Below, in pieces: positions 42,634-52,055 of a stretch of DNA of 64,000 bases. Both the position numbers and the translations under genes were made by a program. The notes under the pieces are model-generated. The model saw only the letters and a program-made list of their open reading frames with translations, was not told the origin of the DNA and searched no databases. Source of the stretch: Paracandidimonas soli. GTDB taxonomy: Bacteria; Pseudomonadota; Gammaproteobacteria; Burkholderiales; Burkholderiaceae_B. Position 1 is the stretch's first letter. Each line of letters starts with the position of its first letter. The stretch spans positions 62,001 to 126,000 of the forward strand of contig NZ_SMBX01000008.1 in assembly GCF_004342005.1 (NCBI RefSeq), written 5' to 3'.

Positions 42634-43668
42634 ATGGAACTGAAAGTACACAAATCCGTGATGGACCAGTTGAACGAGCCGCAAGCCATGGCGGCCATAC
42701 GCCGGGTCAGCGATGGCTATAAATCGTTTCAGGCATTGCTGGCGGGATTTCGCTGCGGCCTGTTCGACTGGCTGGCGCAGCATGGCCCTGCTGCGCGCCC
42801 GGATATTGCTTCCGCCCTGGATCTCAGGGGCGCGCACCTGGCTGGCTTCCTGCAGGCGCTGGAGGATCTGGGAGCCTTGTCCAGGGCGGATGGCGGCTAT
42901 GTGCTGGCCGATGGCATGGATCAGGTGCTGTGCAAGGGCAACCCCTGGTATCAGGGGGCAGTGTTCGAAGACATGCTTGCCGGGTCCAATGGTTGGTCTT
43001 CCCTGGATCGGTTCATGTCGGCAAGCTGGACGGCGGCGGAAGCAGCGAGGCCCGCGTTGGCGCCGCGGCAGCACCCGTTCTTCGGCGAGGCCGATCGACT
43101 GGCCAGCTACCTGCGCGATCATCTGGCGGCGCGTCAGGGAGCGCTGCGCGTGCTGTGCTTCGACGGTGGGGAAGGGCAACTGGCGGTTGCGCTTTGCCGG
43201 CAGTTGCCCGGCGCCGTGGTGACGGCCGTCGTCGCGGAACAGGGGCTGGAGCAGGCCAGGGCCGCGGTCGCCGCATCCGGATTCGAGCAGCGCTGCAGCG
43301 TGCGGCGGGGTTCCGCGCTGACGCCGCTAGAAGGAGAATACGATCTCGGAGTATTGTTCCACGCGTTGTATCCGTTGCGGAGGAATACGAATGACGCGCT
43401 GGCCGCCGTTGCCGGCCGGCTGGCGCCCGAAGGGGAATTGTTCTGCGCGCATTGGTTCTGCCTGGAGGCGTGCGATACCGCCCCGGGAGGCCTGCGCGAC
43501 CTGGACAAGGCCGTGCTGACCGACAGCCATCCCATGTGCCATGTAGAGACTTTCTGCGAGCGTTTCGGCAAGATCGGCCTGCTCGATGCCGACCGCGCCG
43601 ACCTGCATGGCGAATATGGCGTTACCAAGCTGCATTTCGCGCGCAAGCCCGAAGCAAGCCAGGAGTAG
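42634..43668 (+). CDS. Class I SAM-dependent methyltransferase (O-methyltransferase-like, with dimerisation domain)
   Basis: A 344-residue protein with an N-terminal winged-helix dimerisation region (~residues 10-100: FQALLAGFRCGLFDWLAQHG, GAHLAGFLQALEDLGAL). A Rossmann methyltransferase domain follows. Its motif I is VLCFDGGEGQLAVALCRQ, an atypical version of the usual D-x-G-G-G-x-G, and it ends YGVTKLHFARKP. The start at 42634 has GAGGAG eight bases upstream; ATG 42610 overlaps the previous stop and is the alternative. A small-molecule methyltransferase inside a metal-chelate uptake operon suggests modification of the chelator or imported ligand, which is inference. Confidence 0.85.
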   Translation: MELKVHKSVMDQLNEPQAMAAIRRVSDGYKSFQALLAGFRCGLFDWLAQHGPAARPDIASALDLRGAHLAGFLQALEDLGALSRADGGYVLADGMDQVLCKGNPWYQGAVFEDMLAGSNGWSSLDRFMSASWTAAEAARPALAPRQHPFFGEADRLASYLRDHLAARQGALRVLCFDGGEGQLAVALCRQLPGAVVTAVVAEQGLEQARAAVAASGFEQRCSVRRGSALTPLEGEYDLGVLFHALYPLRRNTNDALAAVAGRLAPEGELFCAHWFCLEACDTAPGGLRDLDKAVLTDSHPMCHVETFCERFGKIGLLDADRADLHGEYGVTKLHFARKPEASQE

Positions 43669-43672
43669 ATCA

Positions 43673-44560
43673 ATGGAAACCTTATTGAGTCCTTCCCGTC
43701 GTGCCATGCCCGAAGATGCGTCCGGTACGCTGCTGGCCGCGCTGCACAGGGCCATCGTCGAGGCGCTGGGACCCGAAGTGGAGACACTGACGATAGAACG
43801 TGCGGTGCTTGGCGTATTCTTTACCGGCGTCAAGCTCAGCAATGGCGCGGGCGGCCTGTGCGCCACGCCGATCAAAAGCGTACCCGAGGCCGTATGCTGC
43901 CCCAGCTCCGCCCATGCCATGCCGACGCCGGGCAAGATTACCGGCCGCCCGGTACAGCAGATACTAGGCGATCTTTACCGGCCGCAGGATCTGCGCCGCA
44001 CCCTGGCCATCGCCACGCTGAATGCGCTGGCGGAGACCTTGTGGCGGCGCGATGGGCCTGCGGCGGGAGTGGAGGTCATGGGCGAGGACGGTTTCGAAGC
44101 GCTGGCGCTGGCGCTGGAGCCGGAGCACCGGGTGGCCCTGGTCGGCGCGTTTCCGCCTTATATGAAGGAACTGCGCCGACGCAAGCAGCCGTTCAACATT
44201 CTGGAGCTGGACCCCGCAGTGCTCAAGCCGGATGAGCTGCCGTTCTACGTCCCTGCGGACCGAGCCGCGGAAATCGTGCCCAAGGCGGACGTGCTCATCA
44301 CGACCGGAACGACGCTGATCAACGGATCGCTGGACGGCCTGCTGGGCATGCTGAAGCCCGGCGCGCAGGCCGCAGTGATCGGCCCGACCGCGACGCTGTT
44401 CATGCCGCCTTATGCGCAGCGGGGCGTGACGGTGGTGGGCGGCACGCGTGTGCATGATCCGGATACCTTGCTGACGCTGCTGGCGGAGGGCGGGTCCGGT
44501 TATCATTTCTTTGAAAAAACCGTCGAGCGTGTGACGTTGCGGGTTTCCCAGGGGCAGTAA
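43673..44560 (+). CDS. DUF4213/DUF364 (putative heavy-metal chelation) protein
   Basis: A 295-residue protein matching the Rossmann-like DUF364 family, with the N-terminal DUF4213 half. Features include GVFFTGVKLSNGAGGLCATP, a cysteine pair in EAVCCPSSAHAMPTPGKI, VALVGAFPPYMKELRRRKQP and the loop DVLITTGTTLINGSLDGLL. The biochemical function of the family is not established; the Pfam name refers to possible heavy-metal chelation. It follows the methyltransferase by 4 bp with AGGAG in place, and closes the uptake operon. Its presence points to a metal or metal complex as the transported ligand. Confidence 0.85.
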   Translation: METLLSPSRRAMPEDASGTLLAALHRAIVEALGPEVETLTIERAVLGVFFTGVKLSNGAGGLCATPIKSVPEAVCCPSSAHAMPTPGKITGRPVQQILGDLYRPQDLRRTLAIATLNALAETLWRRDGPAAGVEVMGEDGFEALALALEPEHRVALVGAFPPYMKELRRRKQPFNILELDPAVLKPDELPFYVPADRAAEIVPKADVLITTGTTLINGSLDGLLGMLKPGAQAAVIGPTATLFMPPYAQRGVTVVGGTRVHDPDTLLTLLAEGGSGYHFFEKTVERVTLRVSQGQ

Positions 44561-44674
44561 GCCGCGGCGCTTTCGCGCTTGCGCCGTAACGACGGCGGAC
44601 TTTACTATCTGCGGATCGCCAGTCTGCCGGTCGGCGCAGCCTTGCCTGCGCGCCGGAACGGAGTCGTCCCCAGC

Positions 44675-46333
44675 ATGCACCGCCTTGGTTTTTTACGCGA
44701 TCTGCCCGCTTTATCCCTGTGCGGCATGGGGCTTGTGTTCGGCACGCTATTGTTCGCCGCATCGCTGACGCCATCACTGGTGCCGCGCGAACCCTGGATA
44801 CAAGGGGTGCTGGGCGGTTTCTGCCTGGCATCGGGCTACGGGCTGGGGGTGTTGCTGCGCCACCTGTGGCGCATGCTGGAGTTGCCGTCATTGCAGGGCA
44901 GGGGGCGGCGCATCGCCATGGCCGCAACACTGGCGGTCTGCATCGTGATCGCAGTCTTCTCGCTTTGGTGGGCGGCTGACTGGCAGAACCGTTTGCGGGC
45001 ATTGATGGAAATGCCGCCTGTCGACAGCGCCGGTCCGTGGACCATTGCCGTGCTCGCATTGTCGACTTTTCTGCTGTTGGTGATGGTCGGCAGGCTGGCC
45101 GCATGGATATGGCGGCGCTTGTCGCAACGTTTGTCGCGTCATATTTCAGGACCGACTGCGGCAGTGTTGGCCGTGATTGTCACGGCGACATTGTTCTGGA
45201 CGATAGGCAACGGCGTGCTGGTTCACGGCGCCATGCGCCTGGCTGACCAGACTTACGCCGGCCTGGATGCCCTGATCGAGGACGATATCGAGAAGCCGGC
45301 CGCCTGGGACAAGACAGGAGGGCGGGGCTCTTACCTCGACTGGCAACGGCTGGGCCGGCAGGGGCGGCGCATGATCGCCGCGAGCCCCGATGCTGCGCAG
45401 ATCGAGCGTATGACCCAGCGCCCCGCCCGGGAGCCGCTGCGCGTTTATGTAGGCCTGAATTCCGCCGATACGCCGCAGGAACGCGCGGAACTGGCGTTGC
45501 GCGAACTGCAGCGCATCGGCGCGTTTGAGCGCGGCAATCTCGTTATCGCCACACCGACCGGTACAGGCTGGGTGGATCCCGAAAGCCAAGCGGCGCTGGA
45601 GTATGTGCTGCATGGCGATGTGGCCACCGTGTCGGTCCAGTACTCCTATCTGTTGAGCTGGCTGACATTGCTGGCCGACCCGGAGTATGGCGCGGAAACG
45701 GCGCGTGTCGTGTTTGCCGCGGTGTACGACTACTGGCGCAGTCTGCCCCAGGAGGCGCGTCCGCGTCTTTACCTTCAGGGGCTTAGCCTGGGGGCGCTGA
45801 ACGGCGACAAGAGCCATGATCTCTATCAGGTTATCGAGGCTCCGTACCATGGCGCGCTCTGGTCGGGGCCGCCGTTCAATACGCCTACGTGGCGTTCCGT
45901 GACGGACCGGCGCAATGCCGGATCGCCTGCGTGGCTGCCTGCGTTTGGCGACGGATCCGTTGTCCGCTTCACTGCCCAGGTCAATGCGCTGGACCAGGAG
46001 GGCCAGCGATGGGGGCCATACCGCATCGTTTTTCTCCAGTATGCCAGCGATGCGGTGACTTTCTTCGATCCAAAGTCTTTGTGGCGCCGTCCCGATTGGC
46101 TCAATGGGCCGCTTGGGCCTGACGTATCGCCCGATATGCGCTGGATTCCCGTGGTCACGTTCCTGCAACTGGCGTTCGACCTGATGCTGGCGGTGGAGCC
46201 GCCCAAAGGATACGGCCATGTCTATGCATTTGAGCATTATGTCGATGCCTGGGCCAGCCTGGTTTCGCCTTCGGACTGGACGCAGGCATCGCTGGACGCG
46301 CTCAAGCGCAGGGTGGCTGGCGCCAGGGACTGA
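44675..46333 (+). CDS. Membrane-anchored alpha/beta-hydrolase family protein
   Basis: A 552-residue protein. The N-terminal ~190 residues contain four predicted transmembrane helices ([20 protein letters not shown] onward). The rest is a hydrolase domain with the nucleophile elbow [14 protein letters not shown] (Ser in GLSLG). It resembles the Abhydrolase_9 family together with its N-terminal membrane partner domain. The substrate is unknown. The start at 44675 was chosen over a TTG at 44579. There is a 114-bp gap after the DUF364 gene, so it may be a separate unit. Confidence 0.82.
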   Translation: MHRLGFLRDLPALSLCGMGLVFGTLLFAASLTPSLVPREPWIQGVLGGFCLASGYGLGVLLRHLWRMLELPSLQGRGRRIAMAATLAVCIVIAVFSLWWAADWQNRLRALMEMPPVDSAGPWTIAVLALSTFLLLVMVGRLAAWIWRRLSQRLSRHISGPTAAVLAVIVTATLFWTIGNGVLVHGAMRLADQTYAGLDALIEDDIEKPAAWDKTGGRGSYLDWQRLGRQGRRMIAASPDAAQIERMTQRPAREPLRVYVGLNSADTPQERAELALRELQRIGAFERGNLVIATPTGTGWVDPESQAALEYVLHGDVATVSVQYSYLLSWLTLLADPEYGAETARVVFAAVYDYWRSLPQEARPRLYLQGLSLGALNGDKSHDLYQVIEAPYHGALWSGPPFNTPTWRSVTDRRNAGSPAWLPAFGDGSVVRFTAQVNALDQEGQRWGPYRIVFLQYASDAVTFFDPKSLWRRPDWLNGPLGPDVSPDMRWIPVVTFLQLAFDLMLAVEPPKGYGHVYAFEHYVDAWASLVSPSDWTQASLDALKRRVAGARD

Positions 46334-46428
46334 TGCGTCTCGTGCCTGTTGGCGCGTTGCGCCGCGCCGGCACGACGCGTATTGCGGTACATTGTGCGGG
46401 CCTTCATTCACTTTCACTGGAGCAACAC

Positions 46429-46854
46429 ATGGGTCTTTCTCCTTTTCACCTTGCCATTCCCGTGCACGACCTGCCGGCTGCGCGGCGCTTTTATGGTGAA
46501 GTCTTCGGCCTGGAAGAGGGCCGCTCAAGCGAGCAATGGGTGGACTTCAATTTTTACGGTCACCAGCTCGTGATCCATGAACACCCCAGGACGGCCGCGC
46601 AGGAGCAGGCGCACACCAATCCCGTGGACGGCCACGACGTGCCTGTGCCGCACTTCGGCATCGTGCTGGAGTGGGGCCAGTGGGAAGCGCTGGCGGATCG
46701 GCTCAAGTCCTTCGGCACCAAGTTCGTCATCGAACCTTATGTGCGTTTCAAGGGCCAGGTGGGCGAGCAGGCCACGATGTTCCTGCTGGATCCCTGTGGC
46801 AATGCGCTGGAGTTCAAGGCGTTCAAGGACATGGGGCAGCTGTTCGCCAAGTAG
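46429..46854 (+). CDS. VOC-family protein (glyoxalase/bleomycin-resistance fold)
   Basis: A 141-residue vicinal-oxygen-chelate protein. It opens [20 protein letters not shown] with a metal-ligand His. A second ligand region is [14 protein letters not shown], and the C-terminal [15 protein letters not shown] gives the closing Glu. It could be a dioxygenase-like or glyoxalase-like enzyme. The start at 46429 is preferred over 46333, because the N-terminus then begins at the domain. A terminator follows 26 bp after the stop. Confidence 0.88.
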   Translation: MGLSPFHLAIPVHDLPAARRFYGEVFGLEEGRSSEQWVDFNFYGHQLVIHEHPRTAAQEQAHTNPVDGHDVPVPHFGIVLEWGQWEALADRLKSFGTKFVIEPYVRFKGQVGEQATMFLLDPCGNALEFKAFKDMGQLFAK

Positions 46855-46879
46855 GCGAAGAATCGCCTGTAGGTTGAGG

Positions 46880-46922
46880 CGCGGCATGACGGGCGAGGCT
46901 CGTCGTGCCGCGTTTTGCTTTT
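46880..46922 (+). terminator. Rho-independent terminator of the VOC gene
   Basis: A 12-bp stem, CGCGGCATGACG (46880-46891) with CGTCGTGCCGCG (46901-46912), contains one T-G wobble and is followed by TTTTGCTTTT. Confidence 0.85.
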
Positions 46923-47069
46923 CAACGAGGCGCGGCGCATCCGCCTGGAAGGCGGATTATGCTGGATTATTCATGTGTTTTATGAAAAATTAATATGAAT
47001 ATTTCCTGAATGGATGTTGTCAAATCGGAGATCAGCCGGTGAAGGCATAAGTTCGAATAAGGAACTCCC

Positions 47070-48416
47070 ATGATCCAGGACAGCCGTTCCAGGCCTCAGC
47101 CCCAGCTAACCGTGTTCGACGCCGTGGTCATCATGGTGGGGATGGTGGTGGGAATCGGCATTTTCCGCACGCCGTCCATCGTGGCTTCGAATGTCGGATC
47201 GGAGTGGATGTTCATTCTGGCGTGGGTATTCGGCGGCCTGGTGACGCTGGTTGGGGCGTTATGCTATGCCGAGCTTTCGGCGGCCAATCCGCATGCCGGA
47301 GGCGAATATCACTTCCTGTCCCGCGCCTATGGCAAGGCCTGCGCCATGCTGTTCGGCTGGGCGCGCTGTACGGTCATCCAGACCGGTGCGATCGCGGCGG
47401 TGGCATTCATATTGGGCGACTACCTGTCTCTGCTCGCGCCGCTCGGGCCGTATGGGCCGGCCCTGTACGCGGCGCTGGCCGTGGCCATCCTGACGGCGGT
47501 CAACGTCATCGGCACATCCCATGGCAAGAATCTCCAGATCGTCGTGACGCTGATCGAGATCGGCGCGGTCGCAGCCATCATTCTGTTCGGCTTTTTCAAC
47601 TCGGGCGGATCCGCCGCGCCCGCCGCGCCCGCGATGGCGCCGGAGGGCGCGGCGCTCGGCATGGCCATGATCTTCGTGCTGCTGACCTATGGGGGCTGGA
47701 ACGAAGCGGCCTATCTGACGGGAGAGTTGAACGATGCCCCGCGCAATATCGCCCGCGTCCTGGTCATGGGGACGCTGATCCTTGTGACGCTGTATGTATT
47801 GGCCAACCTGGCCTTGCTGTCCATTCTCGGGCTGGACGGAATCCGAGCATCGGATGCGGTGGCGGCCGACATGATGCGCGCCGTGGCGGGGCCCGCGGGC
47901 GAGGTCACCGTGACGCTGGCCATCGTCGTGGCCGCCATTTCCACCTTGAACGCCACCATTTTTACTGGAGCCCGGGTGTTTTATGCCATGGCGAACGACA
48001 TGACGGTCATGCGCTGGCTTGGCGTGTGGGACGGCCGGGGAAGAACGCCGGCCAATGGGCTTGTCGCGCAGGGGGCGATTGCGCTCGCGCTGATCGGGCT
48101 GGGCGCGTTCACCAGGGACGGCTTCAAGGCCATGGTCGACTATACGGCGCCGGTATTCTGGTTTTTCCTGTTGATGGTCGGAGTGTCCCTGTTCGTGCTC
48201 AGGCGCCGGCATCCCGATCGCGTCCTGCCGTACCGGGTGCCTTTCTACCCGGTGACGCCCGCTATTTTCTGCCTGATGTGCCTGTACATGTTGTATTCGA
48301 GCGTCATGTATACGGGCACCGCCGGCCTGATGGGGCTGGCCGTGCTGGCGGCGGGCACGCCGCTGCTGCTGTTTCGCAAGACGCGCGAGGCCGCTGCTGC
48401 GACGACGACGGATTGA
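47070..48416 (+). CDS. APC-family amino acid permease
   Basis: A 448-residue inner-membrane protein with 12 predicted helices. The amino acid/polyamine/organocation signature is in the first helix (VVIMVGMVVGIGIFRTPSIV). ALCYAELSAANPHAGGEYHF in helix 3 is equally typical. The RBS is AAGGAACTCCC. A gene for an exported methyltransferase follows 40 bp downstream, perhaps in the same transcript. The transported amino acid cannot be told. Confidence 0.9.
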   Translation: MIQDSRSRPQPQLTVFDAVVIMVGMVVGIGIFRTPSIVASNVGSEWMFILAWVFGGLVTLVGALCYAELSAANPHAGGEYHFLSRAYGKACAMLFGWARCTVIQTGAIAAVAFILGDYLSLLAPLGPYGPALYAALAVAILTAVNVIGTSHGKNLQIVVTLIEIGAVAAIILFGFFNSGGSAAPAAPAMAPEGAALGMAMIFVLLTYGGWNEAAYLTGELNDAPRNIARVLVMGTLILVTLYVLANLALLSILGLDGIRASDAVAADMMRAVAGPAGEVTVTLAIVVAAISTLNATIFTGARVFYAMANDMTVMRWLGVWDGRGRTPANGLVAQGAIALALIGLGAFTRDGFKAMVDYTAPVFWFFLLMVGVSLFVLRRRHPDRVLPYRVPFYPVTPAIFCLMCLYMLYSSVMYTGTAGLMGLAVLAAGTPLLLFRKTREAAAATTTD

Positions 48417-48456
48417 ACACGCAAGACTTTTCCAATCAATCACCGGGAGAACAAGC

Positions 48457-49278
48457 ATGATGAAAATTCGCAGAACATTGCTCGCGGCAATCACGGCGAC
48501 GGCACTGCTGGGAAATGCCTGGGCGCAGGAAGCGGCGGTCGGGGCGTTCACGCCCGAAGTCGGCCAGGCGGGCAAGGACGTGGTCTGGGTTCCCACGTCG
48601 CAGGCGCTGGTCGATGCGATGCTGGACATGGCCGGGCTGACGGCGCAGGATTATCTGATCGACCTGGGCTCCGGCGACGGGCGTACCGTGATCACGGCTG
48701 CCATGCGCGGGGCCAGGGCGCACGGCATCGAGTACAACCCGGACATGGTGGCGCTGTCCAAGCAGGCGGCGGAAGCGGCCGGCGTGTCGGACCGGGCAAC
48801 GTTCGAAGAAGCCGATATCTTCGAGTCCGATTTTTCCAAGGCCTCGGTCATTTCGTTGTTCCTGCTGCCCAATCTGAATCTGAGGCTGCGTCCCACGCTG
48901 CTGGACATGGCGCCGGGCACGAGGGTGGTATCCAACTCGTTCGACATGGGAGACTGGGAGCCGGACGACACGGTGCGGGTCGACGGAGAGGGCTGCACCG
49001 GCTATTGCAACGCTTACAAGTGGATCATTCCGGCCAAGGTGGAAGGCAGCTGGAAGATGGAGGACGGCGGCGTGCTTGCCCTGACGCAGGCATTCCAGAT
49101 GCTGTCGGGCAGCCTGCGCAAGGACGGCGAACCGCAGGAGATCAGCGATGCGAAGCTGAGCGGCGCCGACATCACCTTTACCGTCGGAAAGGATGTCTAC
49201 ACCGGCCGCGTCGATGGGGACTCCATGGGGGGCCGGAACGACAGCGGCAAGGACTGGCGGGCGACGAAACAGCTTTGA
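48457..49278 (+). CDS. Exported class I SAM-dependent methyltransferase-like protein
   Basis: A 273-residue protein with a clear Sec signal peptide (MMKIRRTLLAAITATALLG, cleavage after AWA). Its Rossmann methyltransferase core has an intact SAM motif I, LIDLGSGDGRTVITAA (~residues 68-83). The acidic loop HGIEYNPDMV and the post-core strand FLLPNLNLRLRP follow. Export is puzzling because SAM is not known to be supplied to the periplasm. The protein may act before export, bind another ligand, or stay membrane-tethered. The C-terminal ~90 residues form an extra beta-rich region (DGGVLALTQAFQMLSGSLRK). Confidence 0.85.
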   Translation: MMKIRRTLLAAITATALLGNAWAQEAAVGAFTPEVGQAGKDVVWVPTSQALVDAMLDMAGLTAQDYLIDLGSGDGRTVITAAMRGARAHGIEYNPDMVALSKQAAEAAGVSDRATFEEADIFESDFSKASVISLFLLPNLNLRLRPTLLDMAPGTRVVSNSFDMGDWEPDDTVRVDGEGCTGYCNAYKWIIPAKVEGSWKMEDGGVLALTQAFQMLSGSLRKDGEPQEISDAKLSGADITFTVGKDVYTGRVDGDSMGGRNDSGKDWRATKQL

Positions 49279-49338
49279 TTGCGAGGATAGGCCGCCCGGC
49301 CGGACAAGGCGTCGTCTCGCCGTCGCCCGTGCGGGGAG

Positions 49339-50313
49339 TCAGCCCTTGGGCTGGTGCGCGAAACCCGCTTCGAAGGCGGTGCGCAGATAGGCCACGAACA
49401 GCCTGACGGCCAGAGGGACATGCGGCGAGTATGGGCGCATCGCATAGATGCGCTCGCCAAAGGTCCCCAGCGTTCGCCATTGCGGGAGGACTTCCACCAG
49501 CGCGCCTTCCCGCAGGGCCTGCTGGACGCTGAAATCCGGCGCCAGCGCGATGCCTTCTCCCTGAAGGGCGATATCGCGCAGCACTTCGCTGTTGTTGGCC
49601 GCGAACGAGCCCTGGACGGGAACGGTGATGCGTGCAGGCTTCTGCGCTGCGCCCTGCCTGCGCGCGCCGTGCTGCTCGAACGTCCAGGCGGCAGTTCCCC
49701 TGGGACGAGGATAATGCAGGCAGCGGTGCTCCGACAGCGCTTCGGGACGGTCCGGTACGCCGTGGCGCTGCAGATAGTCCGGGCTGGCGACCAGGAGCGA
49801 GCGCGTTGTGCATAGTTGCCAGGCCACGTGGGTGTCAGGGGGAGCGTCGGTATGACGGATGGCCAGGTCGAATCCTTCCTGCTCCAGCGATACCAGCCTG
49901 TCCGACAGATCAAGCTCGATGCGGATATCGGGATGCCGACGCAGAAAGCCCGTCAGGCGCGGAACCAGATGCTGCCGCGAAAAGGCTACGGGCGCGGTTA
50001 CGCGCAGGGTGCCGCGAGGGTGTTCCGCCAACTCCCGCACCGAGGCGAAGCTGTTGGCGATGGTTTCGAAAGCAAGTTGCGTGTTTTCCGCCAGTTGGCG
50101 GCCGGCATCGGTCAGCCGCACGGCGCGGGTCGTGCGCTGCACGAGGGGGATGCCGGCGGCTTTCTCCAGCTCGGCGATCCGCTGGCTGACGGCCGCCTTG
50201 CTGATGCCCAGCCTTTGCGCGGTAGCGGTGAAGCTGCCTTGGCGGTCCAGCATGCCCAACGTATGCAGGTGCGTCCACAAGGTTTCTATTTTTTGGATAT
50301 CCATGCCTTTCAT
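49339..50313 (-). CDS. LysR-family transcriptional regulator (probable regulator of mmsA)
   Basis: A 324-residue LysR protein. Its helix-turn-helix is in [20 protein letters not shown] and [16 protein letters not shown], and the effector domain begins near residue 95 ([20 protein letters not shown]). It is divergent from the mmsA-like gene at 50454. Its first possible ATG (50313) lies inside a perfect 10-bp inverted repeat; the ATG at 50304 is the alternative start. That arrangement suggests tight autoregulation. Confidence 0.88.
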   Translation of the reverse strand: MKGMDIQKIETLWTHLHTLGMLDRQGSFTATAQRLGISKAAVSQRIAELEKAAGIPLVQRTTRAVRLTDAGRQLAENTQLAFETIANSFASVRELAEHPRGTLRVTAPVAFSRQHLVPRLTGFLRRHPDIRIELDLSDRLVSLEQEGFDLAIRHTDAPPDTHVAWQLCTTRSLLVASPDYLQRHGVPDRPEALSEHRCLHYPRPRGTAAWTFEQHGARRQGAAQKPARITVPVQGSFAANNSEVLRDIALQGEGIALAPDFSVQQALREGALVEVLPQWRTLGTFGERIYAMRPYSPHVPLAVRLFVAYLRTAFEAGFAHQPKG

Positions 50314-50335
50314 TGTTCATTAATCTGAACAATGA
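50310..50335. promoter_or_regulatory. Perfect 10-bp inverted repeat between LysR and mmsA
   Basis: The arms TCATTGTTCA (50310-50319) and TGAACAATGA (50326-50335) are separated by TTAATC. The left arm contains the presumed start codon of the divergent LysR gene. It is a strong candidate operator for that LysR protein, controlling itself and mmsA (start 118 bp away). Confidence 0.6.
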
Positions 50336-50453
50336 ATCAAGCGTCCATGTCTATGCAAGCATGGCGGGCCTACTTAAACTGCAGGCATCGGATCGCGTCG
50401 TGAACTTTCCCATGGCGCCTGGAACACGAACCACCATACAGAGCGAGGACACC

Positions 50454-51959
50454 ATGACGACAGCATCGACGGATATCGTCCATTACATCAACGGCCGCCG
50501 GGAGAACGGCGCCGGCACGCGCACGCAGCCGGTCTACAACCCGGCCACGGGCAGCGCCATCCGCACATTGCACCTGGCCGCCGAGGATGATGTGAATGCC
50601 GCGGTCGCCGCGGCCAAGGCGGCCTTTGCCGCATGGGCGGACACGCCTCCCATCCGCAGGGCGCGCGTCATGTTCCGTTTCCTCGAGCTGATGAACCAGA
50701 ACAAGGACAGGCTGGCTGAACTGATCACGCAGGAACATGGCAAGGTATTCAGCGATGCCAGGGGCGAGGTAGAGCGCGGCATCGACATCATCGAGTTCGC
50801 CTGCGGCGCTCCCCAACTGCTGAAGGGCGACTATACGGAACAGGTCTCCACCGGCATGGACAACTGGACCATGCGCCAGCCGCTGGGCGTGGTGGCCGGC
50901 GTGACTCCATTCAACTTCCCGTGCATGGTGCCGTGCTGGATGTTCCCCGTGGCCATCGCCGCAGGCAACTGCTTTGTGCTCAAGCCCAGCGAGCGCGATC
51001 CCTCGGCATCGCTGCTCATGGCGGAACTGCTCAAGCAGGCCGGGCTGCCCGACGGCGTCTTCAATGTAGTGCAGGGCGACAAGCTGGCCGTCGATACCCT
51101 GCTGGAGCATCCCGATGTGGCGGCGATCAGCTTCGTCGGCTCCACGCCGATCGCGCAGTACATCTACGAGCGCGGCGCGCATTTCGGCAAGCGCGTTCAG
51201 GCGCTGGGAGGCGCCAAGAACCACATGGTGGTCATGCCCGATGCCAATCTCGACCAGGCCGTCGATGCGTTGATGGGCGCCGGATACGGCTCGGCCGGCG
51301 AACGCTGCATGGCGATTTCGGTGGCGGTGCTGGTGGGAGACGTGGCGGATCGCATCATGCCCAGGCTGGCGGAGCGCGTGCGCGCGCTGAAGATCGGCAA
51401 TGGCATGGATTCCGCGTCCGAAATGGGGCCGATCGTTGCGCGCGAAGCGCGCGACCGCATCGAAAACTACATCGGCATCGGCGAGTCCGAGGGCGCGACG
51501 CTGGTCGTGGATGGCCGCGGCCTGAAGGTGGCGGGACATGAAGAGGGCTTCTTCACGGGCGGCACCCTGTTCGACAATGTGACGCCGCAAATGCGCATCT
51601 ACCAGGAGGAAGTCTTCGGTCCCGTGCTGGCCTGCGTGCGCGCGGCCGATTTCGCGGAAGCGCTGGACATGATCAACGAGCATGCATTCGGCAATGGCGT
51701 GTCCTGCTTCACCAGCGACGGCAACGTGGCCAGGGAGTTCGGCAGGCGTGTGCAGGTAGGTATGGTCGGCATCAACGTGCCCATCCCCGTGCCGATGGCA
51801 TGGCACGGCTTCGGCGGCTGGAAGAAGAGCCTGTTCGGCGATATGCACGCCTATGGCGAAGAGGGCTTCCGCTTCTATACGAAGCAAAAGTCCATCATGC
51901 AGCGCTGGCCGCAGAGCATCGCCAAGGGCGCGGAGTTCTCCATGCCTGTGGCAAAGTAA
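50454..51959 (+). CDS. mmsA: CoA-acylating methylmalonate-semialdehyde dehydrogenase
   Basis: This enzyme oxidises (methyl)malonate semialdehyde to propionyl- or acetyl-CoA with NAD+ and CoA, in valine, inositol or beta-alanine catabolism. The product has 501 residues, as expected. Typical segments are [60 protein letters not shown] and the catalytic Cys in [11 protein letters not shown]. The usual general-base Glu of ALDHs is replaced by the GGAKNH sequence seen in MMSDHs. The start at 50454 follows GCGAGGACACC. It is monocistronic, with a terminator after it. Confidence 0.93.
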   Translation: MTTASTDIVHYINGRRENGAGTRTQPVYNPATGSAIRTLHLAAEDDVNAAVAAAKAAFAAWADTPPIRRARVMFRFLELMNQNKDRLAELITQEHGKVFSDARGEVERGIDIIEFACGAPQLLKGDYTEQVSTGMDNWTMRQPLGVVAGVTPFNFPCMVPCWMFPVAIAAGNCFVLKPSERDPSASLLMAELLKQAGLPDGVFNVVQGDKLAVDTLLEHPDVAAISFVGSTPIAQYIYERGAHFGKRVQALGGAKNHMVVMPDANLDQAVDALMGAGYGSAGERCMAISVAVLVGDVADRIMPRLAERVRALKIGNGMDSASEMGPIVAREARDRIENYIGIGESEGATLVVDGRGLKVAGHEEGFFTGGTLFDNVTPQMRIYQEEVFGPVLACVRAADFAEALDMINEHAFGNGVSCFTSDGNVAREFGRRVQVGMVGINVPIPVPMAWHGFGGWKKSLFGDMHAYGEEGFRFYTKQKSIMQRWPQSIAKGAEFSMPVAK

Positions 51960-52007
51960 GCCGGAACGGCTCGTACCAAGGTCCCGCCGCAAGCGCGGGG
52001 CAGGCAG

Positions 52008-52040
52008 GGCGCCCGCCATTGGACGGGCGCCTTTCCTTTT
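52008..52040 (+). terminator. Terminator of mmsA
   Basis: An 8-bp GC-rich stem, GGCGCCCG (52008-52015) with CGGGCGCC (52024-52031), is followed by TTTCCTTTT. It is 49 bp after the mmsA stop and before the convergent LysR stop at 52056. Confidence 0.8.
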
Positions 52041-52055
52041 CCGGCGGGGATTGCC

